From positions 2,046,001 to 2,110,000 of the forward strand of contig NZ_CP151803.1 in NCBI RefSeq assembly GCF_038446955.1: a stretch of 64,000 bases of DNA. The letters are read 5' to 3'. The notes under the pieces were generated by a model that was given only the letters and a program-made list of their open reading frames with translations, was not told the origin of the DNA and did no database searches. Made by a program: the position numbers and the translations under genes. Positions 43,913 to 53,885 of this stretch are shown one piece after another; positions within the stretch are counted from its first letter, which is position 1, and every line of letters starts with the position of its first letter. The stretch comes from Pedobacter sp. FW305-3-2-15-E-R2A2 (GTDB lineage: Bacteria; Bacteroidota; Bacteroidia; Sphingobacteriales; Sphingobacteriaceae).

Positions 43913-46321
43913 ATGCGATCCTTAGCTGATCTATCTAACAATTATCTGAAGGAGTCTGACCTGGCTTTTTTTAATAAGCTTTTGCAGTTTCAGAATGCTT
44001 TTTATTTAACGGAGCATAAAGAAGAGGTGTTGACACAGTTGCTTCATGAATTGTGCGAGGTTACGAAAAGCAATTGTGCCGGATTGATCAATAATAAAAA
44101 CAGGTTAGCAGATATTTTTGTAAACGACGGTCAGGTTGGTCTTTTGCATGCTACCTTTCAAAATACGCGTGCTACTGCCGGAAAAAATTACCAGATTAAA
44201 AAAATTGGAGGACAAAGCATGCTGATCTGCAGTATTAGAGATGCAGATGGAATTCTTGGCTTGTTATACCTTATTCGTTCGGGGAGCGCCTTTACCGCGG
44301 AGGATTATGCAGGTGTAAAATCAGCAATACCTGTGATCAATGGGATGCTGGCTTTTATTAACCTATCTGATAAGACCGCTCCGGAGCTTGCGCTTCAATT
44401 GAGAAAAACCGCGAGCTTACAATCGCTGATAGAATCGCTTGATGATATTATTCTGGAGCTGGACGAACATACTGTTATTAAAAAAGTCTGGGTAAAGGAT
44501 AAGACCAAGCTTTTTATGCCACCGGAACTCTTTATCGACAAAACTTTAACAGAGGTAATGGGTGGCTTTGCCTATGTTTTTATCGAATGTATACAAACCT
44601 TGCTCATCTCAGGAGAACGACAGGAATGTGTTTATCCTGATTTTGATCTGAATAAAGATTTGTGGTACTGCGCAAAATTCCAGAAGATTGATGTAGGAAA
44701 TGAGGGAGTGAGGGTCATCTGTGTGATCGAAGACATTACCTCCAAAAAGCTGATGAGCGATCAGCTGCAACAAAACACAGTAGAGCTGAAAAGGATCAAT
44801 AATTTACTTGACATTGGTTTGGATATCTCTAAGATGGGGGGCTGGGAATATCACCTGCTCAGTAGAGATCTCTTTGTCACGCGGCAAATCAACGACATCA
44901 AGGACCTGAGTCATGACGTCGTCCTGGACTATAAAACTGTATTTGATTATTTTGACCATTCCAATAAAATAATTTTACTGAATGTGCTTAGCGAGGCTTT
45001 TAAAGGGTCAGTGCCCTTTGATATTGAGCTGGAGCTGACTTCTGCTACTCAGCAAAAGAAATGGGTCAGACTTGCAGGAGTTCCGGTTTTTGAAAACGAA
45101 ACCGTGCAGTCGTTCCGGGGGATTTTAAAAGACATTACACATAACAGGAAAAATCAGGAGGAGCTGATTGCGGCTAAAAATCTGGCTGAGCAGATTGCAA
45201 GGAAGAGAACAGAGATTCTTTCTATTATGAGCCATGAAATACGAACACCACTGAATGGGATTATCGGGATTTGTAACCTATTGGATCAGAAGGATTTTCC
45301 TGACCCTCAAACCAGGGAGTATGTTAGTCACCTGAGTTTTTCTTCCAACCATTTGCTAAATCTTGTGAATGATATCCTGGATCTGGAAAAGATTGAGAAT
45401 AAAAAAATGGAACTCAATGAAGTTGAGGGGGACCTTAGCGCTTTGGTAGGTAACATCATTAAGCAGTTTGATTCACTGGCCGAGGTGAAAGGTCTGGAAC
45501 TGAAGTTTCATGCAGATAAAGGGATTCCTTCCACTATTATTTTTGATGAACTGCGCCTCGGAAGAATCCTGAATAACCTGATTGGGAACGCGATTAAATT
45601 TACTGAAAAAGGTGAAGTTGTGGTGAGTCTGACTACCGTAAGTAAAAAAGAGGAGGTTGTGAGGGTGCGTTTTAAGGTTGAGGATACGGGGATAGGGATC
45701 CCGGACCACCTTCATAACCTGGTGTTTGATAAGTTCCATCAGGTTCAGCAGGCGAGCCACAGGCAACAGCAGGGAACAGGATTGGGCTTGAGCATCACCA
45801 AAGGCCTGGTGAGTCTGTTTAAGAGCGAAATCATCCTGCGAAGCAGAATGGATGAAGGAACGGTGTTTGAGTTCGAAATCGACTTTAAAATTGTCAAAGG
45901 ACCGGAACTGAGGAAAGTATTTAAAGGAGAAGGACAGGTCCGCAATATCTTGCCTGGATTAAAGCTGTTGATTGTGGATGATAACCCGGTTAACCTGCTG
46001 GTCGCAAGGCGTCAACTGGTGAATTTTGGGATCGATGCGGAACAGGCTGATAATGGATATACTGCATTGGAGATGCTTAAAGAGAAAGAATTTGACATTA
46101 TCTTAATCGATCTGCACATGCCTGGAATGGATGGATATCAGTTGGCAAGACAGGTGCAGATAGACCATCCGGCGACGAAAGTGGTCATCTTTACTGCGGA
46201 TATCCTGGAGGAAGTGAGAATGAGGTTAACGGAGATGGGGATTTTATACGTTTTATCCAAACCCTTTAATCCTGATGAAATGCACGGTTTGCTGCTGGAA
46301 GTAATCAATAATAACGCCTAA
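43913..46321 (+). CDS. Hybrid sensor histidine kinase/response regulator
   Basis: 802 residues from the ATG at 43913; the longer frame needs a TTG at 43856. Domains: a GAF-like N-terminus (about 20-150), PAS (about 170-275), a second PAS/PAC (about 300-410), HisKA with SIMSHEIRTPLNG (His441), HATPase with NLIGNAIKFTEKG, DTGIGIPDHL and GTGLGLSI, and a receiver with IVDDNPVN (Asp689/690), phospho-acceptor Asp733 in LIDLHMPGMDG and SKPF. No membrane helix is evident, so it is a cytoplasmic sensor, perhaps of redox or small molecules. The output regulator is not adjacent. Confidence 0.92.
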   Translation: MRSLADLSNNYLKESDLAFFNKLLQFQNAFYLTEHKEEVLTQLLHELCEVTKSNCAGLINNKNRLADIFVNDGQVGLLHATFQNTRATAGKNYQIKKIGGQSMLICSIRDADGILGLLYLIRSGSAFTAEDYAGVKSAIPVINGMLAFINLSDKTAPELALQLRKTASLQSLIESLDDIILELDEHTVIKKVWVKDKTKLFMPPELFIDKTLTEVMGGFAYVFIECIQTLLISGERQECVYPDFDLNKDLWYCAKFQKIDVGNEGVRVICVIEDITSKKLMSDQLQQNTVELKRINNLLDIGLDISKMGGWEYHLLSRDLFVTRQINDIKDLSHDVVLDYKTVFDYFDHSNKIILLNVLSEAFKGSVPFDIELELTSATQQKKWVRLAGVPVFENETVQSFRGILKDITHNRKNQEELIAAKNLAEQIARKRTEILSIMSHEIRTPLNGIIGICNLLDQKDFPDPQTREYVSHLSFSSNHLLNLVNDILDLEKIENKKMELNEVEGDLSALVGNIIKQFDSLAEVKGLELKFHADKGIPSTIIFDELRLGRILNNLIGNAIKFTEKGEVVVSLTTVSKKEEVVRVRFKVEDTGIGIPDHLHNLVFDKFHQVQQASHRQQQGTGLGLSITKGLVSLFKSEIILRSRMDEGTVFEFEIDFKIVKGPELRKVFKGEGQVRNILPGLKLLIVDDNPVNLLVARRQLVNFGIDAEQADNGYTALEMLKEKEFDIILIDLHMPGMDGYQLARQVQIDHPATKVVIFTADILEEVRMRLTEMGILYVLSKPFNPDEMHGLLLEVINNNA

Positions 46322-46324
46322 TGC

Positions 46325-46675
46325 TTATTTCATGTCATTCCACTCGGAAAGGCTAACCAGGATCGGTTGTAAGGCTTTTCCTTTCTCAGACAAATGATAA
46401 TCTACCCGTACCGGGACTTCCGCAATGATCTCTTTATATAGCAGGCCATCTCTCTCCATCTCTTTGAGCTGTTTACCCAGAGTCTGATCTGAGATTCCTG
46501 GTAATACTGTCTTTAACAGACTGAAGCGGTTTACGCCTTCCGAGATGTGAATGAGGATCAGTGCTTTCCATCTTCCGGAAATTGCATCCAGAGCCGCATT
46601 AATCCGGCATGACTGAAGCAGAAAGGCTTTGTTGACTGCATTTGAGGAGTTTTCTTTGATCATAGGGCTACTCAT
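46325..46675 (-). CDS. HxlR-family transcriptional regulator
   Basis: 116 residues from the ATG at 46675; a TTG at 46696 would add seven residues. Winged helix signature: CRINAALDAISGRWKALILIH, LLKTVLPGISDQTLGKQLKE, RDGLLYKEIIAEVPVRVDYH and LSEKGKALQPIL. HxlR regulators respond to aldehydes, quinones or thiol stress, often through the Cys near the N-terminus (here in LLQSCRINA). It is divergent from the MDR oxidoreductase gene, its likely target. Confidence 0.88.
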   Translation of the reverse strand: MSSPMIKENSSNAVNKAFLLQSCRINAALDAISGRWKALILIHISEGVNRFSLLKTVLPGISDQTLGKQLKEMERDGLLYKEIIAEVPVRVDYHLSEKGKALQPILVSLSEWNDMK

Positions 46676-46731
46676 TTTTTTATGAGTTACTTCCAAAAAA
46701 GGGAGTGATGAATAATTGTTTTTTTGTCCCG

Positions 46732-46739
46732 TAGGTTTG
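46732..46739 (+). promoter_or_regulatory. -7 element TAGGTTTG of the MDR oxidoreductase gene
   Basis: Exact TAnnTTTG, 37 nt before the ATG, with no strong -33 at the ideal distance. It lies in the 101-bp divergent region shared with the HxlR gene, so HxlR could bind across it. Confidence 0.5.
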
Positions 46740-46776
46740 TATCGGTGCTATTCACAAATATAAAACTAAAGTTAAA

Positions 46777-47778
46777 ATGAAAGCAATTGTATTAGAAGGT
46801 TTCGGTGATGTGGATCATTTTCATCTGGCTGAGATAGAAAATCCTGTTCCAAAAGCAGAAGAGGTATTGATCAGGATTGAAGCGGCAGCATTTAATCCGA
46901 TAGATTATCAAATGAGACAAGGGCGACGGGAGAAACAACTCATGACTTCTTCCATCCAGGGGAGGGAAATGTCTGGAGTGATTGTGGCTGTTGGGAGCCA
47001 GGTAGCTGGTTTTCTGCCTGGTGATGAAGTGATGGCGGCTTCAGGAAGTAAAGGATCAAATGGAAGTTATGCAGAATATATGGCTATAAACCCGATAATG
47101 ATCGCACATAAACCTTCCAATATCAGTTTTGAAGAAGCTGCGGCAATTCCTTCTGCGGGATTAACAGCCTGGCAATGTTTTAAGCGAATGAATATACAAG
47201 CGGAACAAAGGGTTTTTATTACCGGAGGCTCCGGGGCGGTGGGAAGCTTTCTGATTCGCATTCTGAAATACCATGGCATCCATCAGATCATCAGTACTGC
47301 CGGAAGCCAGAAAAGTACGGAAGCTTTATGGGCGCTGGGCCTGGATGAAAGTCAGGTGATCGATTACAGAAATACAGACCTTACTGCGGAACTCATTACA
47401 GCGAATGAAGGGCTGTTATTTGATTTTGTGGTGGAGATTGTTGGAGGGGAGATCTCGGAAGTCGCCGCGGAAGTGCTGAAAGTAAATGGTACCTATCTTG
47501 ATGTGACCTTTTTAGGTACAGAACGAACAAGAGGTTTACTCTTTGATAAGGGCTGTGTAGTGATAAATATTTCCAATTATGCACATGCTTTAGGCAATAA
47601 TCTGGGCTATTACAGGGAAGCGTTGAATCAGGTTGCCGCCTTGATTGAAGCTGGTGAAATTAGTCCCCCGGCAATACATGTTGTTGGGGAACTTAGTGTA
47701 AAAACGGTACAGGAAGCCCATCTGCTAATGGAAAATAACCAGGGACAGGGTCGGAAAAGCGTGATGAAAGTCAGTTAA
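46777..47778 (+). CDS. NADP-dependent medium-chain oxidoreductase (quinone oxidoreductase-like)
   Basis: 333 residues. GroES-like N-terminus with EVLIRIEAAAFNPIDYQMRQ and GREMSGVIVAVGSQVAGF; Rossmann part with RVFITGGSGAVGSFLIRILKYH and STAGSQKSTEAL. Zinc-binding Cys residues of alcohol dehydrogenases are absent, as in quinone oxidoreductase/zeta-crystallin types. It would reduce quinones or reactive enones, which fits control by the divergent HxlR gene. Its stop overlaps the convergent 47775-48284 gene by 4 bp. Confidence 0.88.
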   Translation: MKAIVLEGFGDVDHFHLAEIENPVPKAEEVLIRIEAAAFNPIDYQMRQGRREKQLMTSSIQGREMSGVIVAVGSQVAGFLPGDEVMAASGSKGSNGSYAEYMAINPIMIAHKPSNISFEEAAAIPSAGLTAWQCFKRMNIQAEQRVFITGGSGAVGSFLIRILKYHGIHQIISTAGSQKSTEALWALGLDESQVIDYRNTDLTAELITANEGLLFDFVVEIVGGEISEVAAEVLKVNGTYLDVTFLGTERTRGLLFDKGCVVINISNYAHALGNNLGYYREALNQVAALIEAGEISPPAIHVVGELSVKTVQEAHLLMENNQGQGRKSVMKVS

Positions 47779-48284
47779 TCTAACATGGATTTACTGGCTT
47801 TAATGTTCAGTTGTTTACATAAATCCATAATCCTTTCTGTATCTGCCCGGCTGATGATCAGGCCCTGAAGATTGTCGCCATAGCTGTCGCCAAATGAAAT
47901 CAACTGGTAGCCCGGAGGTGTTCCCTTTAGCAGTTTATCCAGCCATATAAAATAGTCGGGGGTGGTAGGGAACTGACCGTAAGGGAAATCAGGCATGGGT
48001 GCTTCAGGGAATACTTCCTGAATTTGTTCATGTAATTCGTCTATCTTATCACAGACAACGAAAACATCAAACAATTCATTAAAGATCACCCAGGCGGTGA
48101 TCCCTTCAGGATCTACCTCAAGTAGCCAGGCCATTTCGGCGCCTTCATCCGAATCAATGTAGGCTTCGGGGTCATTGTAAGCGAAGGTTGCTGTTTCTGA
48201 AATTTCGTCGATGTCCTCTTCATGCCATCTGTTATTTGCAAGGAGGGTAATGAGTTCTTTAATTAAATCCTGATTGTTTTCCAT
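47775..48284 (-). CDS. Hypothetical acidic protein
   Basis: 169 residues, strongly acidic, soluble, no signal. Visible features: ALIT-type helix at the start (LIKELITLLANNRWHEEDID), WLLEVDPEGITAWVIFNELF, and LLKGTPPGYQLISFGDSYGD. It may belong to DUF6630 or a similar family, but I cannot confirm this. It starts 3 bp after the stop of the NRPS-like gene on the same strand, so it is probably cotranscribed with it. No function can be proposed. Confidence 0.6.
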   Translation of the reverse strand: MENNQDLIKELITLLANNRWHEEDIDEISETATFAYNDPEAYIDSDEGAEMAWLLEVDPEGITAWVIFNELFDVFVVCDKIDELHEQIQEVFPEAPMPDFPYGQFPTTPDYFIWLDKLLKGTPPGYQLISFGDSYGDNLQGLIISRADTERIMDLCKQLNIKASKSMLD

Positions 48285-48287
48285 TAT

Positions 48288-51200
48288 TTATAATAATTTG
48301 ATTGGACTTCCGGTCCATTCTGTTCCATTGGCTAGTTTTTCACCTTTCATTACCAAAGAAAGTGGTTCCAGTTTCACATCATCACCAATTTCACTATCGT
48401 AAAGGATGATAGATCTGGCTCCGATGCTACATCTCGCTCCGATTTTTACAGTGCCGACCTTCATGACACGATCTTCGAAAAGGTGGGTTTGTGGACCACA
48501 ATCTTCATTCAATGCCGAATCATCGCCAATGCTCACCATATCATGCTCGGTAATGTCGGTCGTATTCAGCCAGACCCTTTTTCCGAATTTCACCCCAAAA
48601 AGGCTCAGGACCATTGGGAGAAAAGGCGTTCCTTTCATAAATTCCAGGAGGAAAGGGACGGCAAGTGCCTCATAGGTTGTGGTATTGGCTTCGCTGCGCC
48701 ATACTTTATGTGTCCACATCGGGTGCTGTTCTGCTTTGAACTTTCCTATGGAAATCCATTTCAGCAAAAGGGTAACCAGTAATGCAGGGCCCCCCATATA
48801 GAATAAATAATAAAATGGAAGTTTCGGTGTTTCCTTCAGGATTTGTGACAGTGTACGGTCTTTCACCAGGTCATGGCAATAGGCAACAAACAAAACGCTG
48901 CAACAGATGATGACCGTTTCCGGAAGAATAATGCGGATGCCTTCAATGAGAAAACGTGCTGCTTTCCTGCCCATGGAAGGGTTAGTAGTTAAGGAGGCCG
49001 GGTAATTTCCGCTATCCTGTCTTTTAGGGAGGGCAATTGCCGGAGATCCAAACCAGTCTTTGGCATGCGTTTGTTCCAATTGTTCTGTGGTAGGTGGAGT
49101 TGATAAAACACCGATCAGCATGTCATCGCCCAGTTCATAGCCCTGTGGGATCAGGGCGCTGTTGCCTACAAAGCTCCGGTTTCCGACTTTAGTATGGTCG
49201 AGGATCAGCTGTTGTCCGCGGATGTCCTCTTCACCTAAGGTTACGGCATCGGCGATAAAGGATTCATCGCCAATCTCCAGCATGGTGTGGGTGACATTGC
49301 TGGCCGTTGATATTTCTGTGTTTTTGCCGATTTTTGCACCCAACATCCTGAAAAAGGAAGAAATGTAGACCGTAGCATATAAAGGATGAAGAACGATGAG
49401 TGAGGTTGAAATCAGCTGGTCTGAGAGCCATTTCCGGACGTATACCCCGCCATAAACCGGGTAGGTGCCTGGTTTCATTTTATATAGAAGTAACCTGGAA
49501 AGGACCACGGTTTCCAGGGTATAGAGTGACAGGTAAAGGATGGTGAGCAGTGGAATATGAACAAAGTAGTTGAAGCTGTAATCCGGGGCCTGTGTGTCCA
49601 TATAATTTAAGATCTCAATTACCGGTATTAAGGGCAGCAAGATCACAATAGGAAAGAGAATGAGTAAGATGGTATATAGAAAACCATAACACTTTCTTTT
49701 GAAACCTGAGACATAGAGCGGTTGAGGCAGTTCTTCCGGTGTTTTCTTGTCCACAGGTTCGGCAGGGCTTCCTTTCCAGACTTCCCCTGTGGCAATGGTT
49801 TGTCCTGCCTGCAAATGACTCAGGTCCTGAAGTTCGCCCCAGGCTTCAATGGTTGTTCCTCCGGAAATTACAGCGCCACTTCCGATATAGGCATGGTCTG
49901 CAATTTTGATCTTCCGAAGTTTCAATAATCCGTTTTCTACGGTTGCATTATTGAGGACTACACCTGAGCTGATGCTCACATCGCTTCCTATCTCCAGCAG
50001 ATCTTCCACACCTACCGTAATGGAGCTGATTTGGGAATCCGGCGACATTTTCATGCCCATCATCCGCAGATAGAAAGGATACAATGGTGTGCCATTCATA
50101 AATTGAAGCGGAACCAGCCGCTGGATAGATTTGACCAGCCAATAGCGGAAATAATAACTTCCCCAAAGCGGGTAATCCCCTTCTTTCGTTTTACCCAGTA
50201 AGAGCCATTTTAAGACAATGCTTAACAATGAAAACAAGGGAGCAATGAAGCAGAACAAGACCAGTGCGGTGATGATGGCCCAGAAGGTATCCCCTTTATC
50301 CGTTTCACTTTTCGCCACTTCATAATAATAGCCGAGATAAGGAACAAAGATCTGCGCCGCAAAAAGGCCGTAAATGACCAATAACGAAAAACCTTGTGCG
50401 ATGCCGCAGATCCAGTAACGTAAAGAGCTGATCTTATGAAAAGGTTCTTTTTCTTTTTGAATGTTATTTTCCGCTTTTTCTGCTGCCAGTTCCCAGGTTT
50501 GGATCAGCTTACTGATTGGACGGTTGGTGTAAATGTCTTTTAAGGAAGCCTGATGAACGCCACCTTCTTTTCTCAGCCAGGAGGAAAGTGAGGCCGCGAG
50601 GAGGGAATGTCCGCCGAGGTCCATGAAGAAGTCGTCCTCAAGGTTGATGGTTCTTCCGGGAAAGAGGTAGGCCAGTCCTGCCATCACCCTTTTCTGCAAT
50701 GGGTCATCAGGCTGAATGACAATCGTTTCTTCCGGTTTTACCTGCATCAATACTTCGGGAACAGGCAATTCTTTTCTATTGATCTTGCCACTTGGAAGGC
50801 GTGGCATTTTATCCATCAGCACAATGACCAATGGAACCATGTATGGAGGAAGCACTTTTCCCAGCTCGATTCTTGACTGATGTTCGTTAAATGCTGCATC
50901 TGATTTAAGTGTGACGTAACCGATCAGTTGTTCCTGTTGGTTGGCGTCTTTCTTTAAAGCTACTGCAGCTGCGGAAACGTATTCCAGTTCATTCAGTTTT
51001 ACTTCTATTTCTCCCAGCTCTATCCGGTAGCCACGAAGTTTTACCTGATCGTCCAGTCGGCCGCGAAAATCAACACTGCCATCCGCATGCATCACTACTG
51101 CATCTCCGCTCAGGTAAATCCTGTCGCCGGGAACTTCATGAAGGGAGGCCGGTTTATCAAGAAATTTTTCTGCAGTCAGGTCGGGACGGTTCACGTAACC

Positions 51201-52256
51201 GTCACATACACCGGGGCCTGATATGATCAGTTGTCCCTGTTCTCCCAATGGGACGAGCTGAAACTGATCATCTACCACAGCAAGGTTGTAATTTGGCAGT
51301 GGATTTCCAATCGTAATCGCATCACCGGGCCTTAAAGGGATCATGGTGGCGGTTACTGTTGTTTCTGTTGGCCCGTAGCTGTTGTAAAAGACGTTATGTC
51401 CGGGTTTGCTCCACCTGTTCAGCACCTGACTGGTACAGGCTTCTCCGCCTGCATTGATTAAGCGAAGGCTTGGTATATCATCGTCAATGACCGCTAAAAG
51501 GCTTGGTACAGCATGTAGTATGCTTATTTTTTGCGCGCGTAAGATATCACTCAGTTCATCGATAGATTTAGCGGTAGTGGCATCGGCTACCCAGATGGTT
51601 GCTCCGGCAGAAAGGCTGATCCAGGTTTCTTCGCACCACATATCAAATGATACCGAAAATCCCTGATAGACCCTGTCTTCTGCCATAATCTGAAGGACAC
51701 TTTGTTCCGATCTGATCAGGTGACAAATTTGGCGGTGACTGATTGGGATCCCTTTCGGTTTTCCTGTGCTTCCGGAAGTATACAATACATAGGCACGGTC
51801 GTCGGGCAGGGCGGCTATAGAGAATGGGTTGATTTCAGTTGGAAAAGGAGGGATGCTAAGGACAGGGCAACCGTTTGGGCTCAGCGCATCGCTGAAGCAG
51901 GCAGCGGCCCCCACTTCTTCCATCACCACATGGACCCGTTCTTCGGGCATTTCCCGGTCTAAAGGAACATATGCGGCGCCGGATTTTGCGATACCCAGGA
52001 TGGCAACCTGTAATTCCATACTTCTGGGCCACCAAAGGCCTACAGACTGGCCTCTTCCGATCCCTTTGGATTGAAGGAAAGCAGCAACAGCATCACTCCA
52101 TTGATCCAGCTGCTGATAGGTTAATGATTGCTCATTAAATATAAAAGCTGTTTTTTGAGGGTAGCTTGTTGCGGCAGACCTGAAAATATCGCCTATTGTT
52201 TCTTCCCGGATAAATTCCGGATGTTGTTTGCCGATGACAATACTCTTCGAGTCCAT
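48288..52256 (-). CDS. Pls/PosA-type membrane-bound non-ribosomal peptide synthetase
   Basis: 1322 residues. Adenylation domain (about 18-495): YTSGSTGKPKG (159-169), FDMWCEETW, YNSYGPTETT, GRLDDQVKLRGYRIELGEIE and Lys491 in PSGKINRKEL. Carrier domain with DDFFMDLGGHSLL (Ser551 for phosphopantetheine). Then about six membrane helices in three sets, interleaved with left-handed beta-helix repeats (IGSDVSISSGVVLNNATVEN, IGDESFIADAVTLGEED, IGARCSIGARSIILYDSEIG). This is the layout of epsilon-poly-lysine-type synthetases, which make cationic homopoly-amino acids without a condensation domain. The amino acid used cannot be decided here. The acyl-CoA dehydrogenase upstream has its own terminator. 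Confidence 0.88.
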   Translation of the reverse strand: MDSKSIVIGKQHPEFIREETIGDIFRSAATSYPQKTAFIFNEQSLTYQQLDQWSDAVAAFLQSKGIGRGQSVGLWWPRSMELQVAILGIAKSGAAYVPLDREMPEERVHVVMEEVGAAACFSDALSPNGCPVLSIPPFPTEINPFSIAALPDDRAYVLYTSGSTGKPKGIPISHRQICHLIRSEQSVLQIMAEDRVYQGFSVSFDMWCEETWISLSAGATIWVADATTAKSIDELSDILRAQKISILHAVPSLLAVIDDDIPSLRLINAGGEACTSQVLNRWSKPGHNVFYNSYGPTETTVTATMIPLRPGDAITIGNPLPNYNLAVVDDQFQLVPLGEQGQLIISGPGVCDGYVNRPDLTAEKFLDKPASLHEVPGDRIYLSGDAVVMHADGSVDFRGRLDDQVKLRGYRIELGEIEVKLNELEYVSAAAVALKKDANQQEQLIGYVTLKSDAAFNEHQSRIELGKVLPPYMVPLVIVLMDKMPRLPSGKINRKELPVPEVLMQVKPEETIVIQPDDPLQKRVMAGLAYLFPGRTINLEDDFFMDLGGHSLLAASLSSWLRKEGGVHQASLKDIYTNRPISKLIQTWELAAEKAENNIQKEKEPFHKISSLRYWICGIAQGFSLLVIYGLFAAQIFVPYLGYYYEVAKSETDKGDTFWAIITALVLFCFIAPLFSLLSIVLKWLLLGKTKEGDYPLWGSYYFRYWLVKSIQRLVPLQFMNGTPLYPFYLRMMGMKMSPDSQISSITVGVEDLLEIGSDVSISSGVVLNNATVENGLLKLRKIKIADHAYIGSGAVISGGTTIEAWGELQDLSHLQAGQTIATGEVWKGSPAEPVDKKTPEELPQPLYVSGFKRKCYGFLYTILLILFPIVILLPLIPVIEILNYMDTQAPDYSFNYFVHIPLLTILYLSLYTLETVVLSRLLLYKMKPGTYPVYGGVYVRKWLSDQLISTSLIVLHPLYATVYISSFFRMLGAKIGKNTEISTASNVTHTMLEIGDESFIADAVTLGEEDIRGQQLILDHTKVGNRSFVGNSALIPQGYELGDDMLIGVLSTPPTTEQLEQTHAKDWFGSPAIALPKRQDSGNYPASLTTNPSMGRKAARFLIEGIRIILPETVIICCSVLFVAYCHDLVKDRTLSQILKETPKLPFYYLFYMGGPALLVTLLLKWISIGKFKAEQHPMWTHKVWRSEANTTTYEALAVPFLLEFMKGTPFLPMVLSLFGVKFGKRVWLNTTDITEHDMVSIGDDSALNEDCGPQTHLFEDRVMKVGTVKIGARCSIGARSIILYDSEIGDDVKLEPLSLVMKGEKLANGTEWTGSPIKLL

Positions 52257-52327
52257 TAAGCGATGTTAAATTTAATTTATCGAAATAACCGAAAATTTTT
52301 GGTAAAACAAGGGAAATGAAATGGAAT

Positions 52328-52358
52328 AAAAAAGCATCCACCCTTTGAGGTGAATGCT
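52328..52358 (-). terminator. Terminator after the acyl-CoA dehydrogenase gene
   Basis: On the minus strand, stem AGCATTCACC / GGGTGGATGCT (one mismatch) with a TCAAA-type loop is followed by a T-run. It separates the dehydrogenase from the NRPS-like gene. Confidence 0.85.
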
Positions 52359-52385
52359 GGTATGAATGAGTTGGTGTTTGGTAGT

Positions 52386-53885
52386 TTATGCGAAATTCAG
52401 CCAGGAGCTGTCGGCCGAATAATCATCAATTACCTTAACGCTATTGTCGAATTGGAAGGAGGCGATTAAAGCAGCTACTTCTTGTTTAACCGTGGTGATG
52501 CAATTGTCGACCAGGTCTTTTCTGAATCCTTTTTTCTGTAAGTTGAGTACGTATCCGATGCAAATAACACGGGTTAATACTTTACCCAGATCCACCATTT
52601 TACGCTGCGAAAGGTTCTCTGAAAGACTAAAAGATAAGTCTTTTTTGAAATGCTGACAAGCTTCTGCGGTGAGGTTGAATACGTTTAAGAAATCAAACAG
52701 ATTTGATTGTTTCTGCTTCTTCATCGTTCTGGTGATCATTTCTGCGGTTTGATTATACAGCATTTCATTGGAGCCTTCAAAGATCTGGAAAGGTCTGCTG
52801 TCCATGATTCCACGACCACCAATATGGGTTGTTCTGTATCCGTTAGCACCGGAAAGCTGCACCAGTAATTGCGCTGATTCCTGCATCAGGTCGGTCACCA
52901 CTGCTTTCATGGTGTTTGCTTCCAGACCTTCAGTGGCTAAGTTGTGTTGAATTCCACTGATTTCACTGCTGTGCGCGCACATGGCAGAGCAAATGGTATA
53001 TGCCGACTGGATTCTGGAAATTTGGAACTGCACATTGTCTATTGCCATTAAATTACCGGCACCTACGATACGGCTATGGCAGTGTTGCATGGCTTCGTCC
53101 AGCATTCTTTTGATAAAGCCCATTCCCATTCCCGGAAACTGCATTCTGCTTCTGTGGAGGATATCCAGCATCATTTTGATTCCGGTGGTTTCCGGTTTCA
53201 GTCTGAAATTATGAGGTACTACAAGGTCAAGTTTATTTAATCCGTAAGGGATCATATAAAGGCCGGCATTGTCAAAAACTTCTTCTACAACGATGTGTTG
53301 TTTTGGCTGTGTGATGTCACATAGGAAGAAATCAATGTCCCTGCCCAGGTCGCCATTCTCATTTGCATTTCTTGCAGCGATGATCCAGTAATCGGCCATG
53401 CCTGTAAGTCCCTGCCAATGTTTGGTGCCTTTGATCTGATAACCTTGCTCCAGCGCTTTGGAGGTTGTTTTCATATTGAGGGCATCACTGCCATAATCAG
53501 GCTCAGTAATCATGAGGCCGCCCATTTGACCTTTTTCAAGGAAGTTATGGAAGATCCCTGATTTTACGGACTCATCAGCATATTTAGAAACCGGCTCTAA
53601 AAAAAGGGCGATATTGATTCCAAAGGTCAAAGATAGTGGGAGGGATTCGTAAGATGCTGCAGCCAGAACGCCCAGGCATTCTTTAACGATACTTCCCCGT
53701 CCGCCAAATTCAGTAGGGATAGCGACCGAAAGGGGCTGCTGGTCCATGATTCCCTTCAGTATTTCAGGAGGTAAACCTCTTTCCAGACTTAGCTTATCAA
53801 TATCGGACTGTACATGGAATAGATTTTTTAAAGTTTGCTCGAAGTCTTTGATGTAATCAGAAAACTTGATGTCGGTTAATGTCAT
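52386..53885 (-). CDS. Acyl-CoA dehydrogenase family flavoprotein
   Basis: 499 residues, longer than the usual 380-400, with an extra C-terminal helical part (about 400-499). Family features: FGGRGSIVKECLGVLAAASY, GGLMITEPDYGSDALNMKTT and QLSGANGYRTTHIGGRGIMD, with RPFQIFEGSNEMLYNQTAE marking the FAD/substrate region near the usual catalytic Glu. It would oxidise an acyl-CoA or acyl-carrier substrate. It lies beside the Pls-type gene, but the terminator between them argues against a single operon. A functional link is only a guess. Confidence 0.85.
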   Translation of the reverse strand: MTLTDIKFSDYIKDFEQTLKNLFHVQSDIDKLSLERGLPPEILKGIMDQQPLSVAIPTEFGGRGSIVKECLGVLAAASYESLPLSLTFGINIALFLEPVSKYADESVKSGIFHNFLEKGQMGGLMITEPDYGSDALNMKTTSKALEQGYQIKGTKHWQGLTGMADYWIIAARNANENGDLGRDIDFFLCDITQPKQHIVVEEVFDNAGLYMIPYGLNKLDLVVPHNFRLKPETTGIKMMLDILHRSRMQFPGMGMGFIKRMLDEAMQHCHSRIVGAGNLMAIDNVQFQISRIQSAYTICSAMCAHSSEISGIQHNLATEGLEANTMKAVVTDLMQESAQLLVQLSGANGYRTTHIGGRGIMDSRPFQIFEGSNEMLYNQTAEMITRTMKKQKQSNLFDFLNVFNLTAEACQHFKKDLSFSLSENLSQRKMVDLGKVLTRVICIGYVLNLQKKGFRKDLVDNCITTVKQEVAALIASFQFDNSVKVIDDYSADSSWLNFA

